A DNA stretch of 7,473 bases, from assembly GCA_001799045.1 (NCBI GenBank), contig MGRY01000042.1:1-7473 (forward strand), given 5' to 3'. Of the stretch, positions 5,638 to 7,473 are shown one piece after another. Under the pieces are notes generated by a model. It saw only the letters and a list, made by a program, of their open reading frames with translations, was not told the origin of the DNA and ran no database searches. The stretch is from Deltaproteobacteria bacterium RIFCSPLOWO2_02_56_12. GTDB taxonomy: Bacteria > Desulfobacterota > Binatia > UBA9968. Within the stretch, counting starts at the first letter, position 1, and each line of letters opens with the position of its first letter. A program made the translations under genes and the position numbers.

Positions 5638-5673
5638 CGCCAAAGTAGAAATCAGCCCTAAAAGAACAACCTT

Positions 5674-5702
5674 AGTCTAGCACTCTCAGCCCGGGTGAGC
5701 AA
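5674..5702 (-). promoter_or_regulatory. Weak promoter candidate upstream of the terminator/zinc-ribbon gene
   Basis: On the minus strand TTGCTC (5702-5697), a 17-base spacer and TAGACT (5679-5674, 4/6 match). Transcription would start near 5667 and give an 85-base leader that contains the terminator hairpin. The -35 is a poor match, so this is tentative. Confidence 0.3.
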
Positions 5703-5725
5703 CCGGACGGATTGTATCACCGGTT
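5701..5725 (-). repeat. Small inverted repeat directly after the 59-residue gene
   Basis: AACCGG (5701-5706) and CCGGTT (5720-5725) form a 6-bp perfect stem with a 13-base loop, starting 1 base past the stop codon at 5729-5727. There is no T-run on the minus strand, so it is not a standard terminator. It could protect the mRNA 3' end or be chance. Confidence 0.35.
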
Positions 5726-5726
5726 T

Positions 5727-5906
5727 CTATTCGTCTTTTGGCTGAGGTCCAGGGATGATCCCGGCTATATCCGGATCCTCTCCTGGAAGCGGTTTTCCAA
5801 CGTCTGCCCTCTCGCTCCTTCGTTCCATCCGTTGTGCGGCCTTCTTTTTCCGCTTCTCCTGCCGCGCCACTTCTTTCTGGCGTTTCTTAAAAGTCTCGTT
5901 TCCCAT
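5727..5906 (-). CDS. Small basic/acidic two-part protein, 59 aa, behind the sigma factor gene
   Basis: A short gene found by reading the minus strand after the sigma factor stop. It runs ATG (5906-5904) to TAG (5729-5727). A GAGGAG ribosome site lies 5 bases before the ATG, and the spacing from the sigma factor stop is 14 bases, as in an operon. Residues 1-35 are strongly basic and probably one long helix (FKKRQKEVARQEKRKKK, then RMERRSER); residues 37-59 are Pro/Gly-rich and end in the motif GEDPDIAGIIPGPQPKDE. I recall short proteins with a KRQKExxRQEK start and a DPDIAGIVPGPQP end as conserved hypotheticals in several Gram-negative lineages, from memory and not checked. Ribosome site, spacing and two-part composition argue for a real gene. 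Function unknown; the basic helix could touch nucleic acid or RNA polymerase. Confidence 0.82.
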   Translation of the reverse strand: MGNETFKKRQKEVARQEKRKKKAAQRMERRSERADVGKPLPGEDPDIAGIIPGPQPKDE

Positions 5907-5920
5907 AGGCTCTCCTCGTC

Positions 5921-7473
5921 TTAGCTGTCGGTTGCCGTGATGGCCTTAAGGACGGTCATTCTCCGTGGGTGGCGGAGCTTTCTTAGGGCCGTGGCTTCAA
6001 TTTGGCGAATTCTTTCACGCGTGACACCGAAAATTTTTCCCGTTTCCTCTAGCGTATAATCCGTTTTCTCTCTAATGCCAAAACGCATGCGGACGATCTT
6101 TTCTTCCCTGGGGGTAAGAGTCGCAAGGATTCTTCGCGTCTCCTCCTGAAAGTGAGAGTCCATAACCGCCTTCTCAGGGTCAAGAGAGTGTTCATCCTTG
6201 ACTAAGTCTTCCAGACGTCCCTCCTCACCGTCGCCTATGGGCATTTCGAGAGAAAGCGGTTCTTTTACCAGGTTGAGGATCATCTGCACCTTTTCTACCG
6301 TTATATCCATTTGAGCGGCAATCTCCTCGAGAGTAGGGCGCCGGTTAAATCGGCGGTTGAGGTAACGCACGGTTTGAGTAAATTTGTTAGCTATGTCGAC
6401 CATATGGACCGGGATACGGATAGTGCGAGAGTGATCTGAAAGAGCCCGGGTGATGGCCTGGCGTATCCACCAGGTTGCGTAAGTCGAAAACCTAAAACCG
6501 AAGTGGTAATTGAATTTTTCCACGGCCCTCATAAGGCCGATGTTGCCTTCCTGGATTAGATCGAGAAGCTGGAGACCCCGGCCGCAGTACTTTTTCGCAA
6601 TCGCCACAACCAGACGGAGATTAGCCTCGACAAAGCTATTCTTCGTCAAAGCGACCTGGGCCTTTTTTTCCAGGATGGCCCCGACCCTTCGCCCAATTTC
6701 CTCGGCAGGCATGCCTATCTCTTTCTCGATGGTTCGAATCGCCGCCCTTTCTTGTCTTCCCTGGATTTTTTGTTCCAGCTCTTGGAGCTTCTCAAGGGTC
6801 CGTTTATGACCTGCAAAAATAATTTCAATTTGCCCGCGGTTAAGCTGGAGGCTCTTGATGGCAGCGGCAATTTTCTCCCTCTGGCGGATGAGTTTCTTAC
6901 CGAGCTGCTTCCGGCGCTCTGCGGTCGTGCGCTTGTCCAGTTGCCTGGCCGTGCGTTCATAACTCCAGGCGAGAAGCTGGAGCTTTCTCATTTGTGTCCG
7001 GAAACGGGCTTTGAGGATTGTTTCATCCGCCAAGGGGGCCGCCGGGGTCTCGTCCGGGTCATTGACAACATCGGGTATGTTTACCAGCCCGGCAGCGACT
7101 TTTTTTCCCAGGTCAAGCGCGAGACGGAGCCCGAGAGGCGAAGACAGGATCTCTGCGTTGATTTGTGCTTCACCCTCCGCGATTTTTTGGGCTAGTTTTA
7201 ATTCTTCTTCGCGGCTCAAGAGGGGGATGGATCCCAGCTCCTGGAGATAAAGCAAAACAGGGTTTTTTGTCTTCTCTGAGGATTTATTTTCGAAGTCAGT
7301 GTCCGCCTCGTCCTCATCCGACATCTCCTCAACCGGACTCTCCGGATCGACCAGTTGATCGGGGTCCCAGCCGGCTTCATGAGTCTGCTCCCGGGATGCG
7401 ATATCCGAGAGATCCCCCACCTCCTGCAGTAAAAGGTTGGGTTCTCCCCGATCACTGAGATTATCGTGACTCA
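5921..7473 (-). CDS. rpoD: RpoD-like primary-type sigma-70 factor, N-terminus probably beyond the window
   Basis: Sigma subunit that directs RNA polymerase to -35/-10 promoters. Numbering from the GTG at 7420 (499 aa): acidic N-terminus 1-50; region 1.2 at about 52-85 (NPVLLYLQELGSIPLLSREEE); a helical, charged non-conserved region at about 86-255; region 2 at 258-335 (NLRLVVAIAKKY, DLIQEGNIGLMRAVEKF, FSTYATWWIRQAITRAL); region 3 at 336-415; region 4 at 430-485 with LTPREEKIVRMRFG and the helix-turn-helix TLEETGKIFGVTRERIRQIE. RpoD-style region 1.2, a long insert before region 2 and the RTIRIPVHM signature favour a primary sigma over RpoS or RpoH, though a group 2 paralogue is possible. The GTG has AGGAG immediately against it, which is bad spacing, and the frame stays open through the window's right end (reading SHDNLSDRGEPNLLLQE before it). 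The true start may lie outside and could include region 1.1. The GTG at 7420 and an ATG at 7324 are alternatives. Confidence 0.9.
   Translation of the reverse strand, partial: SHDNLSDRGEPNLLLQEVGDLSDIASREQTHEAGWDPDQLVDPESPVEEMSDEDEADTDFENKSSEKTKNPVLLYLQELGSIPLLSREEELKLAQKIAEGEAQINAEILSSPLGLRLALDLGKKVAAGLVNIPDVVNDPDETPAAPLADETILKARFRTQMRKLQLLAWSYERTARQLDKRTTAERRKQLGKKLIRQREKIAAAIKSLQLNRGQIEIIFAGHKRTLEKLQELEQKIQGRQERAAIRTIEKEIGMPAEEIGRRVGAILEKKAQVALTKNSFVEANLRLVVAIAKKYCGRGLQLLDLIQEGNIGLMRAVEKFNYHFGFRFSTYATWWIRQAITRALSDHSRTIRIPVHMVDIANKFTQTVRYLNRRFNRRPTLEEIAAQMDITVEKVQMILNLVKEPLSLEMPIGDGEEGRLEDLVKDEHSLDPEKAVMDSHFQEETRRILATLTPREEKIVRMRFGIREKTDYTLEETGKIFGVTRERIRQIEATALRKLRHPRRMTVLKAITATDS

Noticed and set aside
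6752..7195. 147-codon plus-strand frame opposite the sigma factor gene
   Set aside because: Antisense to well-supported sigma factor coding sequence; its length reflects the composition of the opposite strand.
1..7473. Mobile element, CRISPR array or defence island
   Set aside because: No spaced direct repeats, transposase, integrase or nuclease cassette is visible, and gene content is of housekeeping type.

Overview
The window comes from a Gram-negative-type bacterium: two predicted outer-membrane lipoproteins, an RlpA with a SPOR domain, and an RpoD-like sigma factor with an extended region between regions 1.2 and 2. Base composition looks moderately GC-rich and shifts little along the window. 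The protein repertoire would fit Nitrospirota, NC10 or Desulfobacterota-like lineages, but I cannot fix the taxon from sequence alone. It reads as ordinary chromosome. I see no transposase, integrase, tRNA, rRNA, CRISPR array or prophage gene.

Layout. On the plus strand (1-1723) lie the 3' part of a CitE-like CoA-ester lyase gene and, 20 bases later, an LACTB2-like metallo-beta-lactamase-fold hydrolase, probably one transcript. Everything else is on the minus strand. In the order it is transcribed: an RpoD-like sigma factor that probably enters from beyond the right edge (7473-5921); a 59-residue basic protein 14 bases behind it (5906-5727); an intrinsic terminator (5637-5597) placed just before a double zinc-ribbon protein of unknown function (5581-5138); a consensus promoter, a leader of about 200 nt and an RRM/glycine-rich RNA-binding protein (4906-4583) closed by a strong terminator; a histidine-rich membrane fatty-acid-hydroxylase-family enzyme (4450-3872); RlpA (3753-3082); and, 3 bases later, a lipoprotein related to HExxH metallopeptidase-like proteins but with the motif degenerated (3078-1699). 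This last gene converges on the hydrolase gene with a 25-base tail-to-tail overlap.

How they relate. rlpA and the lipoprotein gene are tightly coupled and both products should sit in the outer membrane, so a shared envelope or septal role is reasonable. The sigma factor, small basic protein, zinc-ribbon protein and RNA-binding protein form an expression-related block, but internal terminators and promoters separate them, so they are not one simple operon.

No gene-free stretch exceeds 300 bases. The longest are 4907-5137 (promoter plus RNA-binding-protein leader), 5582-5726 (terminator/attenuator, weak promoter candidate, small inverted repeat), 4451-4582 (terminator and weak promoter) and 3754-3871 (rlpA promoter). 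I do not see a convincing new multi-gene system. The best leads are the degenerate-protease lipoprotein paired with an RlpA that lacks a conserved Glu, the unassigned zinc-ribbon protein with its terminator-in-leader arrangement, and the structured leader of the RRM gene.
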